A DNA stretch of 33,568 bases from Patescibacteria group bacterium (GCA_018818235.1 JAHISE010000036.1:1-33568), one strand, 5' to 3'; positions 15,467 to 24,348 are shown, counted from the first letter of the stretch. Notes: generated from the sequence alone by a model not told the origin. Made by a program: numbers and translations.

Positions 15467-16978
15467 ATGTGTGGAGTAATTGCTGTCTCAGCCTACCGCA
15501 ATGTTATTCAAGATCTTTATGACGGTCTGATAATGCTACAACACAGAGGACAAGATGCAGCAGGTATAATAACTTATAATTCCCAGTTCCATCTTAAAAA
15601 AGCAAACGGGATGGTACGCGACGTTTTTCATGCAAAATCTATTGGAAGGTTAACCGGAACGGTGGGAATAGGACATGTCCGATATCCTACAGCGGGATGT
15701 TCCAGTGAGTTTGAGGCACAGCCCTTCTTCGTATCAACACCATTCGGAATTGCACTGGCACATAACGGCAACCTAACAAACACCGATGAACTCAGGAAAA
15801 AACTTATAGAAAAGGAATACCGCCATCTTAATACCAACTCAGATTCGGAAGTTCTGCTAAATATTTTTTCAGTGGCACTAAGAAACCAGAAACCTAAAGG
15901 AAAACTGAGTCCTGATCACGTGTTCGGTGCAATAAGCTCGGTTTTTAGGCAATGCAAAGGCGCATATTCCAGTGTCGCTCTGATCGGAGGTCAGGGAATT
16001 GTGGGATTCAGAGACCCACATGGAATCAGACCTTTGCAATTGGGTAGACGTAAATTCGGAATGAAGGAGGAATATATTATTGCATCCGAAAATACCGCAT
16101 TCAAAGCACTTGATTTTGAATTTATAAGGGACGTCAACCCTGGAGAGGCAATATTCATTGATACAAAGAATAAACTGCACACAAAACAAATTGTTAAGGG
16201 CGAACTTAACCCTTGTATATTCGAATGGGTGTATCTGGCAGCTCCGGATTCGACCCTTGACGGAGTGAATGTATATAAAGCACGAGTTAGAATGGGAGAA
16301 TATCTTGCTGAGAAAATTAAAAAAGCAAATATAAAAATCGATACAGTTATACCTGTTCCGGACACAGGCAGACCAATAGCCGCCGGACTCGCCGATAAAC
16401 TAAAGATACGTTATCGCGAAGGACTGATTAAAAACAGATATATTACACGCACATTTATAATGCCAGGGCAGGAAGTTCGTAAACGCAATCTTCACTTTAA
16501 GCTTCATCCGATTGAACTTGAATTCAAAAACAAAAGAGTTTTGCTGGTTGATGACTCTATTGTACGTGGAAATACAAGTAAAAAAATTGTTGAGCTTGTT
16601 CGCCAAGCCGGAGCAAAGAAAGTGTATTTCGCATCGGCAGCAGCTCCTATTGTATGTCCAGATCCTTATGGCATAGATCTGCCCACCAAAACTGAATTGA
16701 TAGCAGCAAACTACACAGTTGAAGAGATCAGGAAACATATTGGAGCTGACGGTTTGTTCTACGGATCAGTTGAAGATCTTGAAAAATCAATCAAGTATGG
16801 TAATAACAATATTAAAGAATTTTCAGAAGGATGCTTTACCTGCAAGTATCCCACTCCTGAAGTTTCACTTAAAAAACTGCAAGCAATGGGAGTAAAAAGA
16901 AATCGCACACGTGATTCGTATGAATTCGAATCATTTGATGAGGATGAGGACTCAACTAAAACGATGACTTTGGTTTGA
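15467..16978 (+). CDS. purF: Amidophosphoribosyltransferase
   Basis: The 503-residue enzyme makes 5-phosphoribosylamine from PRPP and glutamine, the committed step of purine synthesis. The N-terminal nucleophile Cys2 follows Met directly (MCGVIAVSAY), with no propeptide. The glutaminase domain has LQHRGQDAAGI, GHVRYPTAG and AHNGNLTN; the PRPP motif VLLVDDSIVRGNTS lies near 360-373. The C-terminal region GCFTCKYPTPEV carries cysteines, as in Fe-S-bearing PurF, but the full ligand set is not clear. The TGA stop lies in a heptamer array that leads directly into purD, so the two form an operon. Confidence 0.97.
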   Translation: MCGVIAVSAYRNVIQDLYDGLIMLQHRGQDAAGIITYNSQFHLKKANGMVRDVFHAKSIGRLTGTVGIGHVRYPTAGCSSEFEAQPFFVSTPFGIALAHNGNLTNTDELRKKLIEKEYRHLNTNSDSEVLLNIFSVALRNQKPKGKLSPDHVFGAISSVFRQCKGAYSSVALIGGQGIVGFRDPHGIRPLQLGRRKFGMKEEYIIASENTAFKALDFEFIRDVNPGEAIFIDTKNKLHTKQIVKGELNPCIFEWVYLAAPDSTLDGVNVYKARVRMGEYLAEKIKKANIKIDTVIPVPDTGRPIAAGLADKLKIRYREGLIKNRYITRTFIMPGQEVRKRNLHFKLHPIELEFKNKRVLLVDDSIVRGNTSKKIVELVRQAGAKKVYFASAAAPIVCPDPYGIDLPTKTELIAANYTVEEIRKHIGADGLFYGSVEDLEKSIKYGNNNIKEFSEGCFTCKYPTPEVSLKKLQAMGVKRNRTRDSYEFESFDEDEDSTKTMTLV

Positions 16979-17012
16979 CAATCGACATTCGACAATCGAC
17001 AATCGACATATG
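16976..17012 (+). repeat. Heptamer array linking purF stop and purD start
   Basis: T, then GACAATC GACATTC GACAATC GACAATC GACATAT, G. The first unit supplies the purF stop TGA (16976-16978) and the last supplies the purD start ATG (17010-17012). The whole intergenic region is the array. Confidence 0.85.
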
Positions 17013-18335
17013 AAAGTATTATTAATATCATCGTCAGCGAGGGGACATGCGATCGCTGATGCATTTGCCAGAAGCCCACAAAAGCCTGATTTGATATCCA
17101 TTTGCTCATCTAATAATCCTGGTATTAAGAAACTTTCATCAAGATTTGATGTTGGAGACATAATGGATTTTGGTTTTATTGCTTCTATTGCAAAAGAGAC
17201 TAAGCCTGATTTTGCCTTTATAGGACCGGAAGATCCTATGGGAGCAGGACTTGCTGATGTTCTGGAGGAAATAAATATTCCAACAGTCGCACCAAAAAAA
17301 TCCCTAGCCAGAATAGAATCATCAAAAGGATTTACCCGTGATCTGCTTGATAAACATGACATAAAAGCTAATCCTAAATTCAAAGTCTTTGGCTCTACTG
17401 AGAGCTCTGCTATGTACACTTTTATTGATCAAGAATTGAGAGGAGAATTCGTAATCAAATACGACGCACTTAAAGGAGGTAAAGGAGTAAAAGTAAGTGG
17501 CGAACACGTTCACTCAATCGAAGAAGGAGTTGAGTATGCTCAAAGATGTATAGAAGAATGCGGCAAAGTTGTAATAGAAGAAAAACTTGTAGGTCAGGAA
17601 TTCAGCTTACTTAGTTTTACATCAGGAATAACTACAATTAACATGCCTGCTGTTCAGGACCATAAGAGAGCATTCGAAGGTGATACGGGACCAAATACGG
17701 GTGGAATGGGAACTTATAGTGACACAAATCATTCACTCCCCTTCCTGACCGAAAATGACATCAAAAGAGCAAGTGAAATCAACGCACTAACAGCCAAAGC
17801 TCTTCAAGAAGAATGTGGTGAACCATATAAGGGAATATTATATGGTGGATTTATAGCAGTGAAAGACGGTGTAAGAGTTATTGAATATAACTCCAGATTT
17901 GGTGATCCGGAAGCATTGAATATTCTTCCGTTACTGAGATCCGACTTTGTAGATATTTGCAAAGGAATAATCACAGAGTCACTTGATCAAAGTATGGTCA
18001 CATTCGAAAATAAAGCTACCGTATGCAAGTACATAACACCGGAAGGTTACCCTATCAACAAAGACCAACAAGGTGAGATAGTATCATTTCCAGAAATTTC
18101 CGAAGATGCTCGAATTTTCTATGGAGATATATCTGAAGATGACGATGGAACCTTGCACTTAGGAGGCTCCAGAACAGCTGGAATAGTTGGTATAGGAGAT
18201 AGTATAGAAGAAGCAGAAGCAATTGCTCAAAAGCTATGCGAAGAAGTCCGTGGTCCGGTTAGATATAGAAAAGATATAGGAACATCTGAAATAGTATTAA
18301 AACGTATTGAGATGTTAGATGAACTGAGAAAATAA
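17010..18335 (+). CDS. purD: Phosphoribosylamine-glycine ligase (GARS)
   Basis: The 441-residue ATP-grasp enzyme joins glycine to phosphoribosylamine, the second purine step, using the unstable product of PurF. It shows IGPEDPMGAGLAD, VIKYDALKGGKGVKV, QDHKRAFEGDTGPNTGGMG, and VIEYNSRFGDPEA with metal/ATP ligands. The N-terminal glycine motif is degenerate (SSSARGHAIADAF where many have GSGGREHALA). The start ATG is the last part of the heptamer array. Being next to purF allows coupled translation and perhaps channelling; that is inferred. Confidence 0.96.
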   Translation: MKVLLISSSARGHAIADAFARSPQKPDLISICSSNNPGIKKLSSRFDVGDIMDFGFIASIAKETKPDFAFIGPEDPMGAGLADVLEEINIPTVAPKKSLARIESSKGFTRDLLDKHDIKANPKFKVFGSTESSAMYTFIDQELRGEFVIKYDALKGGKGVKVSGEHVHSIEEGVEYAQRCIEECGKVVIEEKLVGQEFSLLSFTSGITTINMPAVQDHKRAFEGDTGPNTGGMGTYSDTNHSLPFLTENDIKRASEINALTAKALQEECGEPYKGILYGGFIAVKDGVRVIEYNSRFGDPEALNILPLLRSDFVDICKGIITESLDQSMVTFENKATVCKYITPEGYPINKDQQGEIVSFPEISEDARIFYGDISEDDDGTLHLGGSRTAGIVGIGDSIEEAEAIAQKLCEEVRGPVRYRKDIGTSEIVLKRIEMLDELRK

Positions 18336-18355
18336 ATAGTTCGAGTGATTTACCA

Positions 18356-18423
18356 AAGGCAAGACCTGCTCTGGTCATTTATTATATAAACTAAAGCATA
18401 AACCAGAGCACCTCTCTCGCCTT
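18356..18423 (+). terminator. Large inverted repeat after purD
   Basis: AAGGC ... GCTCTGGT pairs with ACCAGAGC ... GCCTT around a 26-bp AT-rich loop. It lies 20 bp after the purD stop and lacks a T run, so it is a stabilising hairpin or weak terminator. Confidence 0.5.
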
Positions 18424-18449
18424 CGCGTAGCAGTATCGAAGTCTCGTAT

Positions 18450-18591
18450 GTTATACTGCTTTTAGTTAATAATTCCGAAAAATTTACTGTGCTTTTATTA
18501 TGCAATCTCGTACTCCATAGCCATTAGAAATAGATTTGTTAATAATTAATGAGTCCTCAAGAACCGGAATTATTTAGACGAAGGAGTATAA
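18450..18591. repeat. Dispersed 140-bp element with terminal inverted repeats, copy 1
   Basis: This stretch is nearly identical to 33428-33568: about five substitutions and one 1-bp indel by eye. The ends are inverted: TTATACT at the left and AGTATAA at the right, with further pairing AATAATTCCG against CGGAATTATT. It has no open frame of note. The form fits a MITE-like mobile element or a conserved structured RNA. Both copies follow the 3' end of a plus-strand gene (purD, greA). Confidence 0.85.
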
Positions 18592-18616
18592 TAGCGATAT
18601 TGAGCTTTTGTAAAAA

Positions 18617-18631
18617 CGCTACGGCGTAGCG
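18617..18631. repeat. Short palindrome CGCTACG-G-CGTAGCG
   Basis: A perfect 7-bp inverted repeat with a 1-bp centre lies between the dispersed element and the prfA 3' end. The sequence GTAGC recurs near 25590-25665. It may be part of a REP-like family. Confidence 0.45.
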
Positions 18632-18682
18632 AGGTCGAGATGCGAGGACAATCAAAAAATTGTATAACTTATTTATTCAAAT

Positions 18683-19744
18683 TTATTCCCCTCCACTAGC
18701 CAATAACTCCTCCTGATGCTTAACCTGTAACGCCTCTATAATTTGTCCCAAATCCCCTTCTAAAATCCCCGGAAGATTGGAAAAATTCTGACCTAATCTA
18801 TGATCCGTTACTCGATCCTGAGGATAATTGTAAGTACGGATCTTTTCGCTACGATCACCGGAACCAACCTGTCCGTGACGCATATCTCCTCTTTCTTTCG
18901 CAAGACGCTCTTGCTCAAGCGCATATAAACGACTACGAAGAATACTCATGGCACGAACCTTATTCTTAAGCTGACTTTTTTCATCCTGACAGGAAACCGT
19001 AATACCGGTTGGTTCATGAGTTATGCGAACTGCCGAGTCAGTTGTATTTACAGATTGACCACCCGGACCACTGGATCTAAACACATCAACTCTGATATCT
19101 TCCGGCTTAATCTCCAAATCTACTTCCTCGACCTCCGGAAGTATTGCAACTGTTGCAGCTGAGGTATGTAGCCTACCCTTGCTTTCCGTAACAGGAACTC
19201 TTTGAACTCGATGTACACCGGATTCAAACCTTAGCTTACCATAGGCACCCGATCCTTTAATCTTACATATTGCCTCTTTGATTCCACCACCTTCCGCATC
19301 TGTTTTGCTCATAATTTCAATTTTCCACCCTTGTTCCTCTGTATATCGCATATACATTCTAAGCAATTCACCTGCAAATAATGCAGCCTCATCACCCCCT
19401 GTCCCAGCTCGAACTTCAAGAATTACATTCTTATCATCATCAGGATCTTTTGGAATCAAATATACCTTCATCTCCTCTTCAAGTTCTATGATTCTACTCC
19501 TCGCCCCAACCGCCTCTTCTTCCGCCAATCCCTCAAGTTCAGGATCCCCTTTTACCTCCTCAACCGAATCGATTACCTTTTTGCATTTATCATATTCATT
19601 AATGAGTACTATCAAAGGTTCCAGATCGGATAGTCTTTTTCCTATCTTTGCAATCTTCTTGGAATCAGAATATATATCCGGATCCTGCATCTGCTTCTGA
19701 AGATCTTCATATTCTCTTGCCAGTGCTCGAGCTTTTTCGATCAT
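18683..19744 (-). CDS. prfA: Peptide chain release factor 1
   Basis: The 353-residue protein releases peptides at UAA and UAG. The GGQ catalytic motif is at residues 228-230 (SSGPGGQSVNTTDS). The stop-recognition tripeptide is PVT at 184-186 (VQRVPVTESKGRLHTSA), in the PxT form that distinguishes RF1 from RF2 (SPF). Length is normal. TGA stops are used freely nearby, so an RF2 gene should exist elsewhere. A TATCAT box lies 10 bp before the ATG. No prmC follows in the window. Confidence 0.96.
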   Translation of the reverse strand: MIEKARALAREYEDLQKQMQDPDIYSDSKKIAKIGKRLSDLEPLIVLINEYDKCKKVIDSVEEVKGDPELEGLAEEEAVGARSRIIELEEEMKVYLIPKDPDDDKNVILEVRAGTGGDEAALFAGELLRMYMRYTEEQGWKIEIMSKTDAEGGGIKEAICKIKGSGAYGKLRFESGVHRVQRVPVTESKGRLHTSAATVAILPEVEEVDLEIKPEDIRVDVFRSSGPGGQSVNTTDSAVRITHEPTGITVSCQDEKSQLKNKVRAMSILRSRLYALEQERLAKERGDMRHGQVGSGDRSEKIRTYNYPQDRVTDHRLGQNFSNLPGILEGDLGQIIEALQVKHQEELLASGGE

Positions 19745-19838
19745 ATTGACTCAAATGATACAGAAATATCTCATACAATTCACTTTTAACTTATATCTTT
19801 CTTGAGACACGCAACCTATAAATTGGATTTACTTTTAG

Positions 19839-20360
19839 CTATCTTAGTTCCATTCCGACCAACTGAGCATTACAACCTCCTGTAACTTTGACTTTAGCAA
19901 GCAGATCCTCGCCTCGTGCACTTTCCACTGCCTGAGCCTCCTCCTTTGAAGTAAAATATTGAGCTATTTGAGGAAAGTCGACCGATTCATTGTCAAGTAG
20001 AGGGCTAAAAGCACCAAACCCTTCATGCCCACGTGCTCTACCTATAATACAAATAGTATTTTCCGATAATTTAGGCTTTTTAATCCCCACACTAACAAAC
20101 TTTGCCGGACGATCAGTTGTGAACTGTACATATACAGGCTTACCGGTTCTCCTTGATTCATCTGCTATTTCTTTCGATAAAACATCCTGCGCTTCCAGAT
20201 AACCAAGTATTGCAAAATGACCACGGAACATCGAGCGAGGATCCATTTTATCAGTTTCCAGATACACAACTTTACCTGTCGCCATTACCAGAAGCGGTGG
20301 TATTAGCACAAGCACCATAATGGCGAGTTGAATCCCGATGGCAATATACGTTTTCTTCAT
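19839..20360 (-). CDS. GDYXXLXY-family protein
   Basis: The 173-residue protein has one N-terminal membrane helix (IAIGIQLAIMVLVLIPPLLVM) and then an outside domain. Its start, DPRSMFRGHFAILGYL, is the family signature (D-PR-x-FRGDYxxLxY). The function of the family is not known. The gene is translationally coupled to the DUF2157 gene (4-bp overlap), a pairing seen widely in bacteria. Confidence 0.75.
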   Translation of the reverse strand: MKKTYIAIGIQLAIMVLVLIPPLLVMATGKVVYLETDKMDPRSMFRGHFAILGYLEAQDVLSKEIADESRRTGKPVYVQFTTDRPAKFVSVGIKKPKLSENTICIIGRARGHEGFGAFSPLLDNESVDFPQIAQYFTSKEEAQAVESARGEDLLAKVKVTGGCNAQLVGMELR

Positions 20361-21556
20361 GAAGTAGCAATTGAAGCAAGTAACTTTCTCCTTGTTCGTT
20401 CCATAAATACGGAAAGCCCTATAAGAACAATCCCGCCGATAATAAATGCCATGGAACTGTGCAGCATATCAAACGTCCAAGAAAAATACTGGATAATTAT
20501 AATTACTGAACTTGAAAGTATGCCTGCGTTCACCAAATGTCTGTTTGCAGATTGGACACCAAACCATATTGAAAGCAAAGTTAGACCGAATACCAGCAGT
20601 ATGTGCACAACAAAAGCCGGCGTGCTTTTGCTAATAACTTCTCCTATAAACGAATCACCACCAACATGTATTGTTGGTATTAAAAGAAGAATTGTTACAA
20701 GAATAAGTGCGTAACGCGATAAATCGCTCCTCATCTTACCCTTCATTACTGCAAAAATAATCAAAAGAAATACACCCAGCATTATAAAAATTTGCTTAAG
20801 GGTAAATGCAGCTTCGAAAATTTCCTTGATCATGTTCTCTTCCGCAGTGGAAATAATCAAAGGCACTGCAATAAGAAAAGCACCCCATTTAAACAAGCTT
20901 TCTTCCGCCCATTCAATTCCATTCCTTACCATTGTCCCGAGAGCAATGAGCCCCACTCCGATCAGTGGCAGAAACGATCTTAGACCTTCTTCATCAACCA
21001 GAAACTGCATCTGATCATCCATGAACCATCCCTTCCCGCCTCCCAACCATCCGAGTGCAAGCAAGCCAAGAGGGACTGCAAGATAAGCATAAACACTTTG
21101 TCTTCTTGCCCACCCCATGACCAGTACGCCAACCATCCAAAGGAAAGGCCCCTGCCAAAAAGTAAGAGAATAATGAAAAATCTGCGCAAGAAGAAAAATA
21201 CTTGCACCAAGTAAAAGTGAACAAAGGAACCAAAGTGATTCTGCAACCCTTTCAAATCCCCTGCTCTCGCAAATATATGCACTAAGAGTGGCAACAATGT
21301 ATCCTGCGAATATTGTAAGAATTCTTTGTGATGGTCCCATGTTCTGCCAGTTGCTTCCTATAAACAACAATACTCCCAGCCCGATAAGAATCGCTCCGAT
21401 TGTTGCAAATATCACAATCCCCTTTCCTATCCCGTCATGCGCATCTTCACCCTCAAGTGCAGCCTCAAGCTTCGCAGCTTGATCAGCATTGATCGTTCCT
21501 TTCTTTTGCCAGATGGATAGAGCTTCTTTGGCGGATAGATGGATCACGACAGACAT
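20357..21556 (-). CDS. DUF2157 polytopic membrane protein
   Basis: The 399-residue protein begins with a soluble helical segment (LSAKEALSIWQKKGTINADQA) and has about ten hydrophobic helices, beginning IVIFATIGAILIGLGVLLFIGSNW in two pieces. The GxxxGLGVLLFIxxNW pattern is typical of DUF2157. The function is unknown. A TATATT box (21563-21568) lies 6 bp before the ATG. The stop overlaps the GDYXXLXY gene start by ATGA, so the two products probably work together at the membrane. Confidence 0.78.
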   Translation of the reverse strand: MSVVIHLSAKEALSIWQKKGTINADQAAKLEAALEGEDAHDGIGKGIVIFATIGAILIGLGVLLFIGSNWQNMGPSQRILTIFAGYIVATLSAYICESRGFERVAESLWFLCSLLLGASIFLLAQIFHYSLTFWQGPFLWMVGVLVMGWARRQSVYAYLAVPLGLLALGWLGGGKGWFMDDQMQFLVDEEGLRSFLPLIGVGLIALGTMVRNGIEWAEESLFKWGAFLIAVPLIISTAEENMIKEIFEAAFTLKQIFIMLGVFLLIIFAVMKGKMRSDLSRYALILVTILLLIPTIHVGGDSFIGEVISKSTPAFVVHILLVFGLTLLSIWFGVQSANRHLVNAGILSSSVIIIIQYFSWTFDMLHSSMAFIIGGIVLIGLSVFMERTRRKLLASIATS

Positions 21557-21593
21557 GATAACAATATAGGCTATATAAAGCCAGTCCTAAAAA

Positions 21594-21651
21594 GATACGT
21601 TGATACGTTGACATGTACTTATAACGTAGCAACCTAGCAACATAGCAACGA
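21594..21651 (+). repeat. Octamer inverted array upstream of mnmA
   Basis: GATACGTT repeated twice, then GTAGCAAC CTAGCAAC ATAGCAAC in 8-bp steps. CGTTG and CAAC arms are complementary. It lies between divergent DUF2157 and mnmA promoters. Confidence 0.65.
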
Positions 21652-21675
21652 GATAATTATCCTTGATTGCTTTAG

Positions 21676-21704
21676 TTGCCTTTATCCACTCAATTACCTT
21701 TAAT
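21676..21704 (+). promoter_or_regulatory. Promoter of mnmA, leaderless
   Basis: TTGCCT (21676-21681), 17 bp, TTTAAT (21699-21704), 6 bp to ATG 21711. Confidence 0.55.
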
Positions 21705-21710
21705 ACCCCT

Positions 21711-22814
21711 ATGAAGATACTAATTGCCATGTCCGGCGGCATCGACTCATCTGTAATAGCATACCTACTTAAAGAGCAAGGCCATAAACTCGTAGGCGTC
21801 AGGTTTCTACTTTGGAATGATCCACTGGCTCCGGCCGAAGCACAGATACTTTCCAATAAATGTTGTGATGCACAAAGTGCTGCACGCGCCAAACATATAT
21901 CCGAAGAACTCGACTTTCCACTACACACAATCGATCTTTCCGAAAAGTTTAAACGCGAAGTTGTGGATTACTATCTGGAAGGATGTAAAAAAGGAATCAC
22001 TCCAAACCCATGTGTTGTTTGTAATAAAGTTGTGAGATTCGAAGCGCTGCTTGATCTACTGGAAGACTTTGATTGCGAGAAACTTGCAACAGGTCATTTC
22101 GCACGTATCGAAGAGAGACCTGACTACTTTGCATTGTTACAAGGAGTTGACGAAGAAAAAGATCAAAGTTATTTCCTTTACCGCCTGACTCAAGAACACT
22201 TGAGCAAACTAATATTTCCACTGGGTGAAACTAAGAAGAGTGAAGTTTATGAACTTGCAAAGAAATTTAATATTCCACTCAACGCAGAGCGTTACCGAGA
22301 AAGTCAGAACCTGTGCTTTTTCCCCGAAAAGGAACCGACTGAATTCTTAAAAAGATACTTAGATGATTCAATGAAAGAAGGAGAGATCGTCAAACGTGAC
22401 GGAACAAAAGTCGGAACTCATAAAGGACTCCCCCTCTATACAATCGGTCAAAGAAGAATTGGAGTTGGAGGTTTGGCCTCTCCACTGGAAGTCGTGGAAA
22501 AAGATATTGAAGGAAACAGATTGATTGTAGATGATCAAAATACTGAGTTTGTGAATAAAGTTTGTGTTCGGGATTTATCCTTTATTAATGCGGTTCCTGA
22601 CGATAATAAACCTATAACATGTGAGTGTATGACAAGGTCACTATCTAAGAAGAAAGCAGGGAGATTTTTATTTAATGGAGGTAAAGGAGATAAAGGAGTC
22701 AAAAGAGAAAAAGGAGAATTTATATTCTCAGAGCCTCAATCGCCACAGGCTGAAGGGCAATCATTGGTGTTATATGAAGGGAATGAGGTAATTGGGGGAG
22801 GGATAATTGTCTGA
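21711..22814 (+). CDS. mnmA: tRNA-uridine 2-sulfurtransferase MnmA
   Basis: The 367-residue enzyme thiolates U34 of tRNA Lys, Glu and Gln. It has the PP-loop AMSGGIDSS (residues 6-14), the catalytic Cys101 in NPCVVCNK and the partner Cys202 in SQNLCFF. The C-terminal beta domain carries an extra glycine/lysine-rich loop (GKGDKGVKREK) coded by four degenerate 9-bp repeats at 22682-22717. The ATG at 21711 is chosen over an upstream TTG because of the family start and the promoter 6 bp before it. The stop codon TGA lies within the left end of the following inverted repeat. Confidence 0.95.
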   Translation: MKILIAMSGGIDSSVIAYLLKEQGHKLVGVRFLLWNDPLAPAEAQILSNKCCDAQSAARAKHISEELDFPLHTIDLSEKFKREVVDYYLEGCKKGITPNPCVVCNKVVRFEALLDLLEDFDCEKLATGHFARIEERPDYFALLQGVDEEKDQSYFLYRLTQEHLSKLIFPLGETKKSEVYELAKKFNIPLNAERYRESQNLCFFPEKEPTEFLKRYLDDSMKEGEIVKRDGTKVGTHKGLPLYTIGQRRIGVGGLASPLEVVEKDIEGNRLIVDDQNTEFVNKVCVRDLSFINAVPDDNKPITCECMTRSLSKKKAGRFLFNGGKGDKGVKREKGEFIFSEPQSPQAEGQSLVLYEGNEVIGGGIIV

Positions 22815-22915
22815 ACCTAGATTTTCATGATTTAGGGATTACCTTGATTATTAACCTGATTTTGCATTTGCATAATCATGAAAATCCAATAATCAGGTGA
22901 ATCATGGTTCAGACA
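22808..22915. repeat. 108-bp inverted repeat after mnmA, includes its stop codon
   Basis: The ends TGTCTGAACC and GGTTCAGACA are perfect inverted repeats. Inside, GATTTTCATGATT pairs with AATCATGAAAATC, and TTGATTATT with AATAATCAG. The mnmA stop TGA (22812-22814) is part of the left end. It may act as a terminator or be a MITE-like unit. Confidence 0.8.
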
Positions 22916-22962
22916 TGCTACAATCCTCTCCACTCAAACGTGCTTAATCCCCTTCTTTCTGC

Positions 22963-22968
22963 TATAAT
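22963..22968 (+). promoter_or_regulatory. -10 box of the sortase gene
   Basis: TATAAT lies 12 bp before the ATG, so the leader would be about 5 nt. The -35 box is weak (TGCTTA at 22941). Confidence 0.5.
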
Positions 22969-22980
22969 AACCTGAATACT

Positions 22981-24264
22981 ATGAATCCGAATTTCCACAA
23001 AGCACAGTATGACGAAAACGGTAACATCATTCTTCCATCGGAAGATAGTGGTCCTACGGGCGAATATTCAAACGAAGGTGAATGGAATTGGTCGAAAAAT
23101 AAAACAGTCTGGAACACAATAGAAGAAGAAAAACCTGAACTGATCAAGAAAGAGGCAAATCATGGAATATTTGAATCAAAACCTGCAAAAACCAGATTGT
23201 CACGATCAGTCAATAAACCCAAACAACAAAAATCAAAGAAAGAAATCAAAAATCCTTTTCCTCATATCAAAAAGAAAATTAAAAGTTCGACAAAAGATAT
23301 TATCTCGGAAGGTGCACACCAATATAAATTCAGCCTAAAAAGTGCGGGTAAATCCATATTGAACAGCAAAAAGCATATCAAGCACGGAGCTAAGCATACA
23401 TGGATATTTATGATGCAACCCGTATGGGTACCGCGCAGAAACAAAGATCTAAAGGAGTACAGCAGACTTTCTTTGTTCCTTGTAGATACAGTCAAATTCG
23501 GAGGAACATTTGCGGCAATCTTTGTTGCTTTGTTCGTAAGTCTTAATTACCAAAGCTTCTGGAGCATTGTTACAACGCATTTAAATCCTGTTGAATATGT
23601 ACGCAATGTCCATGCTTTAACTGCTTCTGTGGATTCAACACTCAGGGAAAAGTTGCTCAAGAGCCCCTCGCTTGCAGTGTCCGGCAGTAATGATGGCAAT
23701 CTTCTCAGTTTCCTGCCCAGTATCGGCCCTCCCGAAAACAGGATAATCATTCCAAAAATGGGACTGAATATTCCATTGGTTACACCGGCATATGATTCGC
23801 TACTCAGGGAAGATTGGGAACAAGTTGAAACAGATATACAGGATGCGTTGCAAATGGGAGTGGTTCACTATCCGGGAACAGCCAAGCCGGGACAAGCAGG
23901 AAACTTCTTTGTAACAGGCCATAGCTCATATTACCCTTGGGCTCCCGGCAAATATAAGAATATTTTCGCACGACTGCATGAACTGGTACCGGGTGATGAG
24001 TATTGGGTTTATTACGGAGGAGATAAACACAGATACATTGTTCGATCCAAACGTGAAGTTAAACCTTCTGATGTTACGGTTCTGGATCAGCCAATTGATC
24101 GCAGAGTTGCAACACTTATGACATGTACTCCCGTTGGAACAACCCTCAGGCGTCTGGTAATTGCATCAGAAGAAGTAGATCCTCAGACAGGAATTGTAAT
24201 GCAGGTGGGCGCAAAGGTTCACAATACGATGCCTGCTATGAAGGCGGGGGCGTTGCCGATTTAG
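22981..24264 (+). CDS. Sortase with long cytoplasmic N-terminal region
   Basis: The 427-residue transpeptidase would cleave sorting signals and link proteins to the envelope or to each other. A lysine-rich, probably cytoplasmic N-terminus of about 160 residues precedes one membrane helix (LSLFLVDTVKFGGTFAAIFV region, 163-188). The sortase domain spans about 253-400 with His314 (VTGHSS), Cys382 (LMTCTP) and Arg390/391 (TTLRRLVI). The TLMTCTP form resembles class D/E sortases. Typical members lack such a long N-terminus. No LPxTG-like protein is seen in the window, so the substrates lie elsewhere or use an unusual signal. Confidence 0.85.
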   Translation: MNPNFHKAQYDENGNIILPSEDSGPTGEYSNEGEWNWSKNKTVWNTIEEEKPELIKKEANHGIFESKPAKTRLSRSVNKPKQQKSKKEIKNPFPHIKKKIKSSTKDIISEGAHQYKFSLKSAGKSILNSKKHIKHGAKHTWIFMMQPVWVPRRNKDLKEYSRLSLFLVDTVKFGGTFAAIFVALFVSLNYQSFWSIVTTHLNPVEYVRNVHALTASVDSTLREKLLKSPSLAVSGSNDGNLLSFLPSIGPPENRIIIPKMGLNIPLVTPAYDSLLREDWEQVETDIQDALQMGVVHYPGTAKPGQAGNFFVTGHSSYYPWAPGKYKNIFARLHELVPGDEYWVYYGGDKHRYIVRSKREVKPSDVTVLDQPIDRRVATLMTCTPVGTTLRRLVIASEEVDPQTGIVMQVGAKVHNTMPAMKAGALPI

Positions 24265-24294
24265 TTAAATTTAAGCCAAATATCTGAACTTGTA

Positions 24295-24338
24295 TTTACA
24301 TGAATATTTTGATAAAGTAATACCGTATTACGTATTAC
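24295..24338 (+). promoter_or_regulatory. Promoter and palindromic operator of the MazEF-like pair
   Basis: TTTACA (24295-24300), 17 bp, TAATAC (24318-24323). The inverted repeat GTAATAC-C-GTATTAC (24317-24331), followed by another GTATTAC, overlaps the -10 box. This is a likely antitoxin autoregulation site. Confidence 0.55.
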
Positions 24339-24348
24339 CCCATTACCA

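Noticed and set aside
18683-19744. prfA as sign of a UGA-recoded code
   Set aside because: Several genes here end at TGA (groES, purF, mnmA, proB) and their frames need no TGA as glycine.
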